Part shown: one piece after another, positions 12,232-23,260 of the stretch
Position numbering within the stretch: position 1 is the stretch's first letter
Layout: every line of letters begins with the position of its first letter
Program-made: the position numbers and the translations under genes
Source of the DNA: Heterohyrax brucei
Taxonomy: Eukaryota > Chordata > Mammalia > Hyracoidea > Procaviidae
Length of the DNA: 64,000 nucleotides
Direction of reading: 5' to 3'
Assembly: GCA_028571685.1 (NCBI GenBank)
Contig: CM053146.1
Coordinates: forward strand, 116,907,431 to 116,971,430
The notes under the pieces: model-generated
Told to the model about the DNA's origin: nothing
Database searches by the model: none
Seen by the model: only the letters and a program-made list of their open reading frames with translations

Positions 12232-12700
12232 GGTCCTATCTCAGTTTCCTTGTGATGGTGTAACTGTAATACTAGCAGGTATCTTAAAGAACAGAAATGT
12301 ATTTCATCACAGTTCTGCAGGGTGAAAGTTCAAATCAGAGCGTTGGTCATGCCAACTCCTTGTAAGTAGCCCTGGGCATTCCTTGGGTCCTTGAGTTGTA
12401 GACGATTCTCACGCGGTGCCTGTCTTCCTCCGTGCACACATGTGCTGCTCTTTCTATGAATCTGAGGTAGTTAGGCTTTGAATCCACCCTACACTGTTGT
12501 GACCTCAACTGACTGAATGATTACATAATATTAGATTACATTATAAAAGATGACTGCATTGCCAAGCCAAGCCAAATGCCATCAAGTCGGATCCGACTGC
12601 ATTACATTATATGTAAGGTAGTCACATTAGATCACAGCCACAGGCATAGCAGTAGGACTCCAACGCATATTCTAAGGAGCACAATTCAATCCATAAGAGG
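12232..12700 (-). mobile_element. second MaLR-type LTR, adjacent
   Basis: Motifs are ATCTTAAAGAACAGAAATGT, ATCACAGTTCTGCAGGG and the terminal CACAATTCAATCCATAAGAG. It abuts the previous LTR in the same orientation but is clearly a different, older-looking copy. A 34-bp retroposed tail is inserted at 12561-12594. Confidence 0.75.
12561..12594 (-). mobile_element. 34-bp RTE/AfroSINE tail with 9-bp target-site duplication
   Basis: The insert is the antisense 3' tail only (three GCCAA-type units, then ATGCCATCAAGTCGGATCC). GACTGCATT occurs immediately on both sides (12552-12560 and 12595-12603), a perfect 9-bp duplication. This looks like an extreme 5' truncation during target-primed reverse transcription. 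Confidence 0.7.
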
Positions 12701-12812
12701 TCCCTCTCAGCTTTAGTATTTTATGACTCTGAGTGAAAAGAAAGAATCTGTCTCCACCTTTCCCTAGCATCTGTAGCCAACCTTCCCTGAGCTTACTGGC
12801 TATGAGAACACC

Positions 12813-12870
12813 AAGGGAGTTTACACTAAGGGAGTTTACACTAAGGGAGTTTACACTAAGGGAGTTTACT
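12813..12870. repeat. 15-bp tandem repeat, about 4 copies
   Basis: The unit AAGGGAGTTTACACT is repeated three times perfectly; a fourth copy ends AAGGGAGTTTACT. Confidence 0.95.
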
Positions 12871-13207
12871 TGAAGCCACTGTCCTTCCTGCTTTCTGAGC
12901 CCAGAGATATGAAGTCAAGACAGGAAAGAGCTACAAGTTCTGCACAGAGTACAGAGGGTGACATTCACTTCCTATGTGACTGGCACATTTCCTTGTGACA
13001 TTCTGTGGTTTGTCCTACACGTGCTGCTGACTTCAGTACTAAAGAGGTTTGCACTTTAAGAGGTTTCTTTTCATAAGGAGCCCTTGAGTCAGCAGGCCTA
13101 CTATGCTGCACAACTGTGGGTATGAAAGATCCCTCTGGATTGCTGGGGTGGAGTGAGTGGGCAATCAGCAGTATGACTTCAGCATTCCTCCTGGAAATCA
13201 TTACACT
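12871..13207. other. no recognised feature
   Basis: Unique sequence between the tandem repeat and a MIR; nothing was identified. Confidence 0.55.
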
Positions 13208-13455
13208 CAAGGAATCAAAGAGCACAACCCAGCTAGCAGTTGGGTCTAATACAGATATGTCAGGTTCCAGCTTCACTGTTTACTTGTCACGTGGTCTCAG
13301 GCAAGGTCTTTAACCTCTCTGTGCCTCTATTATGTCGTACATAAAAAGAAGATAGCATTAATTCTCATAAGCTTATTGCTAAGGATAAAATGAGATTTTC
13401 ATATAAAACTCACAGCAAAATGCCAGTAAGTATTCAAAATATGTTAGTTAACACT
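13208..13455 (+). mobile_element. MIR SINE
   Basis: The core-like segment TTCCAGCTTCACTGTTTACT is followed by CAGGCAAGGTCTTTAACCTC, a degenerate TGTGCCTCTATTATGTCGTA, and GATAAAATGAGATTTTC. Confidence 0.8.
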
Positions 13456-15179
13456 ATTCTTCAAGAAAAATCTTTTAAAAATTCAAGAAAAAACAGTGTT
13501 GATTATGAAGTACAAATAGCTTTTTCTGTTGCATAAGCAAAACAATTATGATTTTTCATTTCTTTGAATTTTCAGGCAAAAGTATGGGTATAAAATGCAA
13601 GCAGAGCCAAATTGAATTTCCAGGAAAGCAATGTCTGAGATGCTTTTAAGCAAGAGAGAGGTTTGTTGGCTGAAAGGCATAAACACATCTTAACCTTGGA
13701 ATCAGAATGGCAGCAGATGGCATGGCTGGCCCCTGACCACTTATTGATGAACTTCTACCTGCATGAAGACTAGAGTACACGAGTCAAATTTAGCTCCGTT
13801 CTGCCTCTCCACTCTCTGTTTCTTTCTTTCTTTTCCTTAGTGAAATATTTCCACTTTTAGCAGGATCTCTGGAAAATTTCCATGGAATGAACCTCTCATG
13901 GAGAAGATGGCAGTGAATAGGGTAGATTGTTTTGAACACTGTGGACACGTTGCTGCGTGTTAGAATATCTGCCTACATGTTGTGGTCAACACATGCAAAT
14001 AGCAACAAGGATTAGACAGGCAATGTAACTATCCAAAGCTAAACAGAACAGGTTGGGGCTGTAGCAGACCAGAAAACATACAGCTTCTCTGAAGAGAGCA
14101 ACCACTATTCTACTCCAGTCTGTTGCCACATAGGAATGTTTGACAATGCCATTGGATCTTTCCACTTTACAAAAAAAATAGGAACTCTGACTCTTATGTA
14201 TAATTTCCCAAATTTTTAGCTGATGGAAATACACGCCAAAAAAAAAAAAAAAATTGAAATACCCGTGGGAGTCAAAGACTTTAGGCACACAGTCTTCACC
14301 GCATTGGAATATCCAGCCTTAACTAGGGCTCAGAATTTATAGATTATTGGGATGATAGGGGTGGCAGTGAAACAGACCTCAGTTTCTATGGCTTTGTTTT
14401 TGCCAGACATACTTGTGGTTAGTCACAACATTTTTACTTAAGGGTACAAATAACTTTCAAATTTCCATTTATGGCCATGAAAGAATAATGGCTACTGAAC
14501 TTGGACTACCACCATAAATATCTATAAAACCAGTTAAAGTATATAAGGCATATCTTTCCAAGTTATGACCAACAGGCAACAAAAGATGGTGATTCTTGAG
14601 AGATGGAAAACACGCAAGGTTTACCTCCATGGCATTCTGCCGGGAGCGCTCTTCTGACAAAATACAGAAAATTGGAACCCCAGGAGACAGTGGCTTTTTT
14701 GTTGAGTTGAAAAGCCAGAGATCAGATTTCCAGGCTGCATAAGAACCTGAAATTTTCAGGTCAGGATATTAAAGAAGAGGGAAATCTAAAGTGGTAAGAG
14801 AGGGAAGGTATCCCAGAAGTTTGTGAGGAGATACACTATATGTCTTCAGCTGAAGGTTAGGCTGGGCTTTTGCAGCAGAAGACATCACAAGGCTGTTAGA
14901 AAGCAGCTGCTGCCAGACTGAGAGATGACTGGAGATACAGAAAAGCCTGCAGTTTTGGGACATACTGGTGCCCTGCCACATCTAAAGTAGAGAGAACTGA
15001 GCACATTGGACTTTCAGTTGAGATCCCTGAAAGGCCACATATTAGAAGTAGAGGCTGTATCCCAGAGCAAAGGCCACATCAGAAAATTAAAGTGAAACCC
15101 TAAACAGAGTTGTTCTGCAAAAGAATGAAACAAAGCCTGGAAGTACCTAAAGGATCCTCAGGTTATTTCATTGCCTTCC
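13456..15179. other. no recognised feature
   Basis: About 1.7 kb. An A-run lies at 14237-14251. The right part (from about 14700) may be older L1 5' sequence continuous with the next entry, but I cannot support that firmly. Confidence 0.5.
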
Positions 15180-15682
15180 AGAACAAAATTCAACACTCTT
15201 TTTGAAAGAAAAAATGCTGTAACTCAGGTCCCGGTAACATATCATCCTGAAGGTCTATCACACAATACAAAATTAAGAGACATGAGAAGAGGCGTGAAAA
15301 CATGACACATAATAAGGAACAAAAGCAATGAAAAGAAACATATCCCCCGACAGCATAGATGTTAGAATTAACAGACAAGGACATATGAGCAGTTATTATA
15401 AATGTGTTTAAGGGTTGAAAATAAGATGTGGCCATAATAACTGAGCACACAGGAAATATATGTTAAAGATGCAAGAAATAAATAAGACAAAAAGAATAAA
15501 TAAAATTCTAGCACTGAAAAATACAGTATCTAAAATGAAAAATTCTATGAATCAGTTTAACAACATATTGGAAACTACACAAGAGAGAGTGAAACTGAAA
15601 ATGGATTAAAAGAAATTATTCATTCTGAAAAACAGGGAAAATGAACAAAGATTTGTTGACTTGTAGGATAATATTACAGACC
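15180..15682 (+). mobile_element. old L1M fragment, 5'/ORF1 region, left part
   Basis: AGCACTGAAAAATACAGTAT followed by CTAAAATGAAAAATTC and, later, GACTTGTAGGATAATAT matches the coding start region of old L1 ORF1. The element is interrupted by the RTE at 15683 and resumes at 17433. Confidence 0.6.
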
Positions 15683-17432
15683 AGGTGCTGACTGCAGCAC
15701 AGACCATCATCTGCTAGTATGCAAATTCAAATTAAAACTTAAGAAAATTAGAACAAGTCCAAGAGAGCCAAAGTACAACTTTGAGTACATCCCACCTGAG
15801 TTTAGAGACAATCTCAAGAACAGTTTTAATGTGATGAACTGTAGAATGACATCAAAGACATCATCCATGAAGTAATTAAGAGATCTTTAAAAGGACAGGA
15901 AAGATAGAAAGAAAAGACCAAATTGAATGTCAGAAGATTCTGAAACTTGCTCTTGAATGTCAAGCAGCTAAAGCAAAAGGAAGGAATGGTGAAGTGAAAG
16001 AACTAAACAGAAAATTTCAAAGGGCAGCTTGAGGAGACAAAATAAAGTGTTATAATAACATGTGCAAAAAACTAGAAATAGAAAACCAAAAGGGAAGAAT
16101 ACATTTTGCCTTTCTCCAGCTGAAAGAACTGAAGAAAAAATTCAAGCCTCAAGTTGCAATAGTGAAGGATTCTACAGGGAAAATATTAATGACTCAGGTA
16201 GCATCAAAAGAGATGGAAGGAATACACAGAATCATTATACCAGAAAGAACTGGTTGATGTTCAACCATTTCAAAAGGTAGCATAAGATGAAAAATCAATA
16301 GTACTGAAGGAAGAAGTTAAAGCTACATTGAAGACATCGGCGAAAAACAAGGCTCCTGGAATTGCTGGACTATCAATTGAGATATTTCGACAAACAGATA
16401 CAGCACTCAAAGTGCTCACTTGTTTATGCCAAGAAATTTGGAGGACAGCCACCTGGCCAACCAACTGCAAGAAAGCCATATTTATGCTCATTCCCAAGAA
16501 AGATGATCCAACAGAATGCAGAAATTATTAAGAATACCATTAATATCACACACAGGTAAAATTTTGTTAAAGATCATTCAACAGTGAATGCAACAGTATA
16601 TTGACAGGGAACTGTCAGAATTTCAAGCTAGATTCAGAAGAGGACGTGGAACCAGTGGTATCATTGCAGAAGTCAGATGGATCTTGGCTGAAAGCGGAAA
16701 ATACCTGAAAGATATTTGCCTGTGTTCCATTGACTACGCAAAGACATTCAACTGTGTGGATTGTAATGAATTATGGATAAGACTGCAGAGAGTGGGAATT
16801 CCAGAACACTTAACTGTGCTCATGAGGGATCTGTACATGGATCAAGAGGCAGTTGTGTGAAAAGAACAAGGGGACAGTGCATGGTTTAAAGTTAGGAAAA
16901 GTGTCCATGAGGGTTGTATCCTTTCACCATACCTTTTCAGTCTGTGTGCTGAGTGAATAATCCGAGAAGCTGGACTGTGTGAAGGACAGGGCATCAGGAC
17001 TAGAGGAAGACTCATTAGTAACCTATGTTTTGCAGATGACACAAGCCTGCTTGCTGAAAGTGAAGAGGATTTAAAATACTGACTGATGAAGGTCAAAGAC
17101 CACTGCCTTCAGTATGGATTACACCTCAACATCAAGAAAACAAAACTCCTCACAACTGGACCAGTAAGAAACATCTTGGTAAATGGAGAAAGGATTGAGA
17201 TTGTCAAGGATTTCATTTTACTTGGCTTTGCAATCAACACTCATGGAAGCAGCAGTCAGGAAATCAAAAGATGCATTGCACTGGGAAAATCTGCTGCAAA
17301 AGACCTCTTGAAGATGTTAAGAGGTAAAGATGTCATCTTGAAGACTAAGGTGCACCTTACCCAAGCCATGGTATTTTCAGCTGCTTCATATGTATGCAAA
17401 AGCTGGACAACGAATAAGGAAGGCAGAAGATA
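15683..17432 (+). pseudogene. RTE-clade LINE, 5'-truncated, with recognisable reverse transcriptase
   Basis: This copy starts at the end of the endonuclease region. It then runs through the linker (16060-16257, ending at a stop), RT entry (16328-16531: KNKAPGIAGLSIEIF ... ATWPTNCKKAIFMLIPKKDD ... ECRNY) and the RT core (16588-16860: FQARFRRGRGT, then CSIDYAKTFNCVD). After an in-frame stop near 16858 the frame continues to NLCFADDTSLLAESEED (about 17020-17072), a FADD form of the YxDD catalytic box. The post-RT domain lies at 17086-17442 (LHLNIKKTKLLTTGP, FILLGFAINTHGSSSQEIKR, then KSWTTNKEGRR). There are several stops and frameshifts, and the 3' end is missing. Protein identity is clear; activity is excluded. 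Confidence 0.92.
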
Positions 17433-17715
17433 TAAGCCATAGCCAAACCCACAGCCAAACTACTTAAAACCAAAGGTATAGAGAAAGTATTAAAAGCAGC
17501 CAGAGTGGGGTAAGATATCTTATGTTCAAGAAAATGATGACTTGATTAACGGATGCTCTCATCAGATACAAAGAAGGCAAGAAGATAATGAAACAAAATC
17601 TTTATAAAAGTACTGAGGGGGAAAAGAAAAAACAAAAAATCCAACAATTCTCAATCAAAAGTCTATATCCAGCATAATGAAAATGTTCCATATTTTGATT
17701 GGAGTATTGTTTACA
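17433..17715 (+). mobile_element. old L1M fragment, ORF1 region, right part
   Basis: TACTTAAAACCAAAGGTATA, TTAAAAGCAGCCAGAGTGGG and AAAAGTCTATATCCAGCATA match the C-terminal half of ORF1 of old L1s. Compared with the usual L1 layout, about 200 bp between this part and 15180-15682 appears to be missing. Confidence 0.6.
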
Positions 17716-18314
17716 TGTTGTTGTTAGGTGCCATCAAGTTGATTCCAACTCATAGTGACACTTATGTACAACAAAACAAAACATCACTTTGTCCTGTGCC
17801 AGGCTGGCATTTGCCGTTTGGCTTGAGCTCACAATTGGAGACACTGTGTCAATCCATAACTTTGAGGATCTTCTTTTTTTTTTCAGTGACCCTCTATCTT
17901 ACCAAGCATAATGTCCTTCTCCAGGGACTTGTGCATTCTTCTCCATCACCGTAATTCAGAGATGTCAATTCTTCTTCTGTCTTTTTTACTCACTGACCAG
18001 CTTTACATTCATACGATGTGAGTGAGAACATCCTTGTGTGGGTCAGGCACATCTTAGTCTTCAGGGTGATATCTTTGCTTTTTAACACTTTACAGAGGTC
18101 TTTTGCAGCAGATTTGCCCAGTGCAATGTGTCTTTTGATTTCTTGATAGTTGCTTCTCGGACATTGATCTTGGATCCAAATTAAAATGAAATACTTGATA
18201 ACTTCACTCTTTTTTCTATTTGTCATGATCTTGCTTATTGTTCCAGTTGTGAGGACTTTTTGTTTTCTTTATGTTGAGGTGTAATTCATATTGAAGGCTG
18301 TGGTCTTTGAATTC

Positions 18315-18319
18315 ATCAG
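18315..18319. repeat. 5-bp target-site duplication, left copy
   Basis: ATCAG; the matching copy is at 19533-19537. It brackets the LTR element. Confidence 0.75.
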
Positions 18320-19532
18320 TGTCATGGACTGAATTGTGTCCCCCCAAAAACAGATGTAGCCATGTGACCGTGATTCCCTGTATTCTATGATTGTCCTCCA
18401 TTTTGTGATTTTTGCTGTGCTGTATGTTAAAGGATTGGGGTGGAACTATAAATCCCTTTATAAGATCACCTCCCTGCTCCACTGTACAGAGAGTTTCCCT
18501 GGAGCATGGCTTGCCCCGCTCTTAATCCTTTCATCCCACAAGAGATAAAAGGAAAGGGAAGCAGGCAGAGAATGGGGAACTTCATACCTTCAAGCAGGCA
18601 ACACTGGGAGAAGAGCACGTCCTCCAGACTTGAGGTTTCTGTGCCAAGATGCTCCCTGGACAAAGACTGATAGAATACCTGACTTTTCCCCAGAGCTGAC
18701 AAGGGGAAAGCCTTCCCTTGGAGCAGTCATCTTGAATTTGGACTTGTAGCCTACCGGACTGTAGAATAAACTTTCATTTGTTAAACCCATCCACTATGTG
18801 GTATTTCTGTTAGAGCAGCCCCAGTTGACTAAAACAGAATTTGGTACCACGAGAGTGGGGTGCTGCTCTAGCAAATACATAAAATGTGGGAGCCATTTTG
18901 AAACTGTGAATGGATAGATGGTTCAAAAGGAGTGAAGAAGGTACAGATGGTGAGAAACAACAGAGGGCTGGTGACGGCAGCAGCAGCAGAACGAGAGGCA
19001 GCACTGGAGCCGACCCACGGAGAGAGAGAGCTGAGTGCCTGTGCGCAGTTTTCCTCACAGATCAGGGTGCCTCTGGGCACGTAAGTCGGTGGAGCTGGCC
19101 TTGCTGACCCACAGAGCCAGAGAGCTGAGTGCCTTTGGGCAGGACGCCTTCCAGCAAGAGTGGGGTGCCTCTGGGCACTGAATGAGTGGAGCTACAGAGC
19201 TTTGGAACACTGGCGCTGGCGCGGCAGATGTGGGCCTGAGGCCTGGGCCGTGTGGCCATAGGAAGCAGAAGCTGAGGAGACAAACAGTGAGAGGAGCCGC
19301 CTCAGTCTCAAAACATGTGCATGACCTCAGGGGTTTGAGAGGTGGAGCGGGGGCTTTCTGTGTTTTCCCAGAGTGGAAGTGCCACTCAGTTGAGCTTAGG
19401 GAGCACCTGAAGCCAATGGGGCAGAGTTTCTGTCCAAGTGGGCCTTGAAGGCAGAGTTGTATCACCAGGCTGGGGTCTCCACGCAGAATCCAGAGAGTAT
19501 GGCCAATATCCAGAGTCTGGAGGGCAGGGTCA
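18320..19532 (+). mobile_element. MaLR-like element: 5' LTR plus internal part, no 3' LTR
   Basis: The LTR (18320-18836) starts TGTCATGGACTGAATTGTG, has an AATAAA at 18767-18772 and ends GTTGACTAAAACA. It is followed by the usual MaLR internal start (TTTGGTACCACGAGAGTGGG, GCAAATACATAAAATGTGGG). The internal part continues GC-rich to 19532, ends in CA, and is followed at once by the second ATCAG. No 3' LTR is present between the duplications. Open frames inside (up to 178 codons on minus) have no recognisable retroviral domain; MaLR elements are normally non-coding. Confidence 0.8.
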
Positions 19533-20737
19533 ATCAGTAAGTGCTTCAAAGTCCTCTTCAATTTCAGCAAGCAGGGTTTTGTTATCTGCATAACACAGGT
19601 TGTTCATGTATCTTCCCTAATCGTAATACCCATTCTTATTCATATACCCCAGCTTCTTGAATTCTTTGTTCAGCATACAGACTGAATAGGTATGGTGAAA
19701 GGATACAACCCTGATGCACACCTTCCATGACTTCGAACCGTGAATATCTCCTTGTTCTGTTCAAATGACTGCCTCTTGATCTACGTACAGGTTCCTGTTG
19801 AGCACAGTTAAGTGTTCTGGCATTCCTGTTCTTTGCAATGCTATCCATAATTTGTTACTATCCAAACAGTCAGATAACTCAGAATAGTCAATGAAACACG
19901 TAAACATCTGTCTGGTACTCTCTACTTTCAGCCAGAATCCATCTGATATCAGCAGTGATATCCCTTGTTCCATGTCCTCTTCTGCATCTGGCTTGAATTT
20001 CTAGCAGTTCTGAGTTGATGTATTATTTCAACCATTCTCTGAATTAACTTCAGCAAATCTTAGTTGTGTGCGATATTAGTGATACTGTTTGATAGTTTTT
20101 ACATTCATTTGGATCACCTTTCTTCGGAATATGCAAAAACATGGATCTCTTCCACTGAGTTGGCCAAGTAGCTGTCTTTTAAATTTCTTGACATAGATGA
20201 GGGAACATTTCCAGTGTTATAGGCATTTGTTGAAACATTTCAATTGGTGTTCTGTCAATTTCTGAAGCCTGTTTTTCACTGATGTCCTTAGTGCAGCTTG
20301 AATCTCTGCAGTACCATCAGTTCCTGATCATATGCTACCTCTTCAAGTGGCTGAACATCAACCAATTCTTTCTCATATAGTAACTCCATGTATTCCTTCC
20401 ATTTTCTTTTGAGGCTTCCTGCGTTGGTTAGTATTTTCCCTGTAGAACCCTTCAAAACTACAAGTCAAGGCTTGATTTTTCCTTTCCAGTTATTTCAGAT
20501 CGAGAAATGTCAATTGTGTTCTTCTCTTTGTTTTTTCATCTCCAGTTCTTTGTACATTTCATTTGTCATCTCAAGCAGCTTTTTGAAATCTCTGTTCTGT
20601 TCTTTTACTTCATCATTTCTTCCTTTCAGTTTAGCTTCTCAACATTCAAGGACATCTTCCAGAGTCTCTTCTGATGTGCATTTTGGTCTCTTATTTATTA
20701 TCTTTCTTTTTAATGACCTCTTGCTTTCTTTAGGAAA

Positions 20738-20892
20738 GTCTGGTAGTATAGTAGTTAAGTGCTATGTCTACTAACCAAAAGATCAGCAATTCAAATCCAC
20801 AAGTGTTCCTTGGAAATTCAATGGGGCAGTTTGACTCTGCAGTGTAGCATTGCTATGAGTCAGAAACTGACTTGATGGCAATGGGTTTTAAT
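20738..20892 (+). mobile_element. AfroSINE, form A
   Basis: GTCTGGTAGTATAGTAGTTA, CTAACCAAAAGATCAGCAAT, ATGGGGCAGTTTGACTCTGC and a tail ending CTTGATGGCAATGGGTTTTA. RTE sequence continues on both sides. Confidence 0.9.
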
Positions 20893-22165
20893 GGAATTGC
20901 TTTCTTCATGTATGGTGTCCTTAATGTCATTCCACAAGTTACTTAGTCTTTGGTCATTAGTTATTAAGTGCATCAAATCTACTCTTGAGATGGTCTCTAA
21001 ATTCGAGTGGGATGTACTCAAGGTCATACTTCGGCTCTCATAGACTTATTCTAATTTTCTTCAACTTCAACTTCAACTTGTACTTAAGCAGTCAATGGTC
21101 TGTTCCACAGTCGGTTCCTGGCACTGATATGATGATACTGAGCTCTTCCATCACCTGTTTCCAAAGACAGTTGATCTTATTCACGTGTATTCCATCTGTC
21201 AAAGTCTACACTTCTGTCAGTTTGTTGTGCTGTGGTGGCTTGCATGTAACTCTGGTATTTGAGTACCAGAAGGGTGGTCAGGTTTCAACTGAGTTTTTGG
21301 ACTAAGACAAACTAAGAGGAAGGACCTGATGGTCTAATTTTGAAAAAAAAAATTACCAGTATAAACCTTATAAATAGCAGTGGAACATTGTCTGATATAG
21401 TGCAGGAAGATGAGCCCTGAAGGACAGAAAGTACTCAAAAGACAACTGGGGAAGAGCTGCATCTTCAGAGTAGAGTTGACTTTAATGACTAGGATGAAGC
21501 CAAGCTTTTGGGACTTTCATTTGTCTATGTGGCATAACTCAAATTGAGAAGAAACAGTGGCAGTCATCCATTAATAATAGGAATGTGGAATGTACTAAGT
21601 ATGAAACTAGGAAAATGAAAGTCATCAAAAATGAAATGGAACACAAAGATTGGTATTCTAGGCATTAGTTAGCTGAAATGGACTGGTATTGGTCACTTTG
21701 AATCAAACAATCATATCGTGCACTATGCCAGGAATACAAAAGAGGAATTTCATTGCATTCATCATCAAAAGGATCATTTCAAGACTTATCCTGAAGTACA
21801 ATGCTGTCAGCGGTAGTATAATATCCATGTACCTACAAAGAAGAACAGTTAATATATTATCAAATTTATGCACCAAATACTAAGACCAAACATGAAGAAA
21901 ATGAAGATTTTACCAACTTTTCCGGTTAAACTGATCAAATGTGCTATCAAGATGCATTGGTATATATGGACAATTGGAATCAGAAAGTTGGAAACAAAAA
22001 AGAAGGACTCGTAGCTGGAAACCACGGCTTTGGTGATGACAGCGACACTGGAGACACCATGATAGCATCATGCAAGACGAATAACTTCTTCATTGCAAAT
22101 ACTTTTTTTTTCAACAACATAAACAGCAACTATGCATATGAACTTTGCTGATGGAATACACAAAG

Positions 22166-22498
22166 ACTTGAGAGGACAATTAAGCAGTTAAGAATTAGGA
22201 CTAGAACCCTGGATCTTAATTACTCTGGACTTTGTAGTAGAAAAGTTGGCTTGTTCCTGCATTTCCATTTTCACTTTCATCTATATAGTAAACACAGTCC
22301 TGATTGCTCTCATCAAAATATCCCAAGATTAATGGCAAAAATTTGCCTTAGTTTGTAGTTAGAAAAAAAAAGCATTATCCTAAAACTTATGGCTAGTTCT
22401 TCTGTGAACTATTGTGGAGCTATAAAAAGCATTTGGATTTTGGAATGCGGCTGAACTTGATTCTAATCACTGCTCTGCCATTTAGAACTTGGGTGATG
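22166..22498. other. no recognised feature
   Basis: Unique AT-rich sequence between two RTE copies; nothing was identified. Confidence 0.55.
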
Positions 22499-22905
22499 TT
22501 CTTGTTGTCAGGTGTCATTGAGTCAGTTCCAACTCATAGCAACCCTATGAACAACAGAATGAAACACTGCCCTGTCTTGCTCCATGTCCACAATCGTGTT
22601 TATGCCTAAGCCCATTGTTGTGGCCACCGTGTCAAGCCAGCTCATTGCAGGTCTTACTCTTTTTCACTGACCTTCTGCTCTACCAAGCAGGATTTTCTTC
22701 TCCAGGGACTGATCCTTCCTTCCTGACAACATGTCTAAAGTATGTAAGCCAAAGTCTTGCCATCTTGGCTTTCAAGGTGCACTCTGGTTGTGCTTCTTCC
22801 ATAACAGATATGTTTGGTACGTTCAACATTCTTCTCCAACATCACAACTCAAAAGCATCAGTTCTTCTTCTGTCTTCCTTGTTCACTGTCCATGGGTGAT
22901 GTTGG
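22499..22905 (-). mobile_element. RTE 3' end, 5'-truncated
   Basis: The antisense 3' terminus CTTGTTGTCAGGTGTCATTG is followed by the family motifs CCTTCTCCAGGGACTGATC (written here as TTCTCCAGGGACTGATCCTT) and ACTGTCCATGGGTGATG. It holds only the last ~400 bp of the element. Confidence 0.9.
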
Positions 22906-22929
22906 ATAAATTAATTTGATTTGTCATTT

Positions 22930-23260
22930 GATAGCCTCAAGTTAACTTTGAAGTGTGATGATCTGAGCCCAACCAAACAAAATATTACCTGGACTTGTGT
23001 CATCTCTGTGATCAGTTGGGGTTCTATCAAACTGTGGGGATCCATAGGATTTTCAATGCTTGATTTTCAGAAATAGGGCACCAGGCCTTTCTTCCTAGTC
23101 TTTATCTGAAAGCTCTACTAAAACTAGTTCAGCATCATAGCAACACACAAGCCTCCACTGATGGATAGGTGTTGGCTGCACATGAGATGGGTTTGCTGGG
23201 AATAGGCTCCTGATCTCCATGGGAGGCAAGAGTTTGACCACTGCATACAAGATTCAATTT
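22930..23260 (-). mobile_element. SINE, form C (tRNA-Gly-like head, RTE 5'-UTR-like body)
   Basis: Antisense. The body shows GGATTTTCAATGCTTGATTT, AGGCCTTTCTTCCTAGTCTT and CAGCATCATAGCAACACACA. The decayed head lies at about 23200-23260. Its complement resembles the RTE 5' UTR (CTTGTGTGTTGCTATGATGC). Confidence 0.65.

Larger units (their letters stand above)
17716..22165 (-). pseudogene. RTE-clade LINE with inverted 5' segment, carrying two nested insertions
   Basis: The 3' part is antisense: 3' end at 17716 (GTTGTTGTTAGGTGCCATCA), then 17716-18319 and 19533-21210, with an RT remnant read on minus (19761-19973: FTCFIDYSELSDCLDSNKLW). Near 21205-21215 the orientation flips. From there to 22165 the element's own 5' end is sense: 5' UTR from CTGTCAGTTTGTTGTGCTGT, then endonuclease ending VAGNHGFGDDSDTGDTMIAS and NFFIANTFF. 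The motif GATGGAATACAC marks both inner breakpoints (21184-21195 as reverse complement, 22150-22161 sense), so the two parts rejoin in the middle of the endonuclease. An LTR element (18320-19532) and an AfroSINE (20738-20892) are inserted. It is non-functional. Confidence 0.88.

Noticed and set aside
19055-19591. 178-codon minus-strand open frame
   Set aside because: It lies across the GC-rich internal part of an LTR element and into the RTE; composition explains the open frame.
20388-20774. 128-codon plus-strand open frame
   Set aside because: It is the complement of the RTE linker region and enters an AfroSINE at its end.
21211-22165. A separate sense-strand RTE insertion
   Set aside because: Its end meets the antisense copy at the same endonuclease position and its start abuts that copy, so one twin-primed insertion is the simpler reading.
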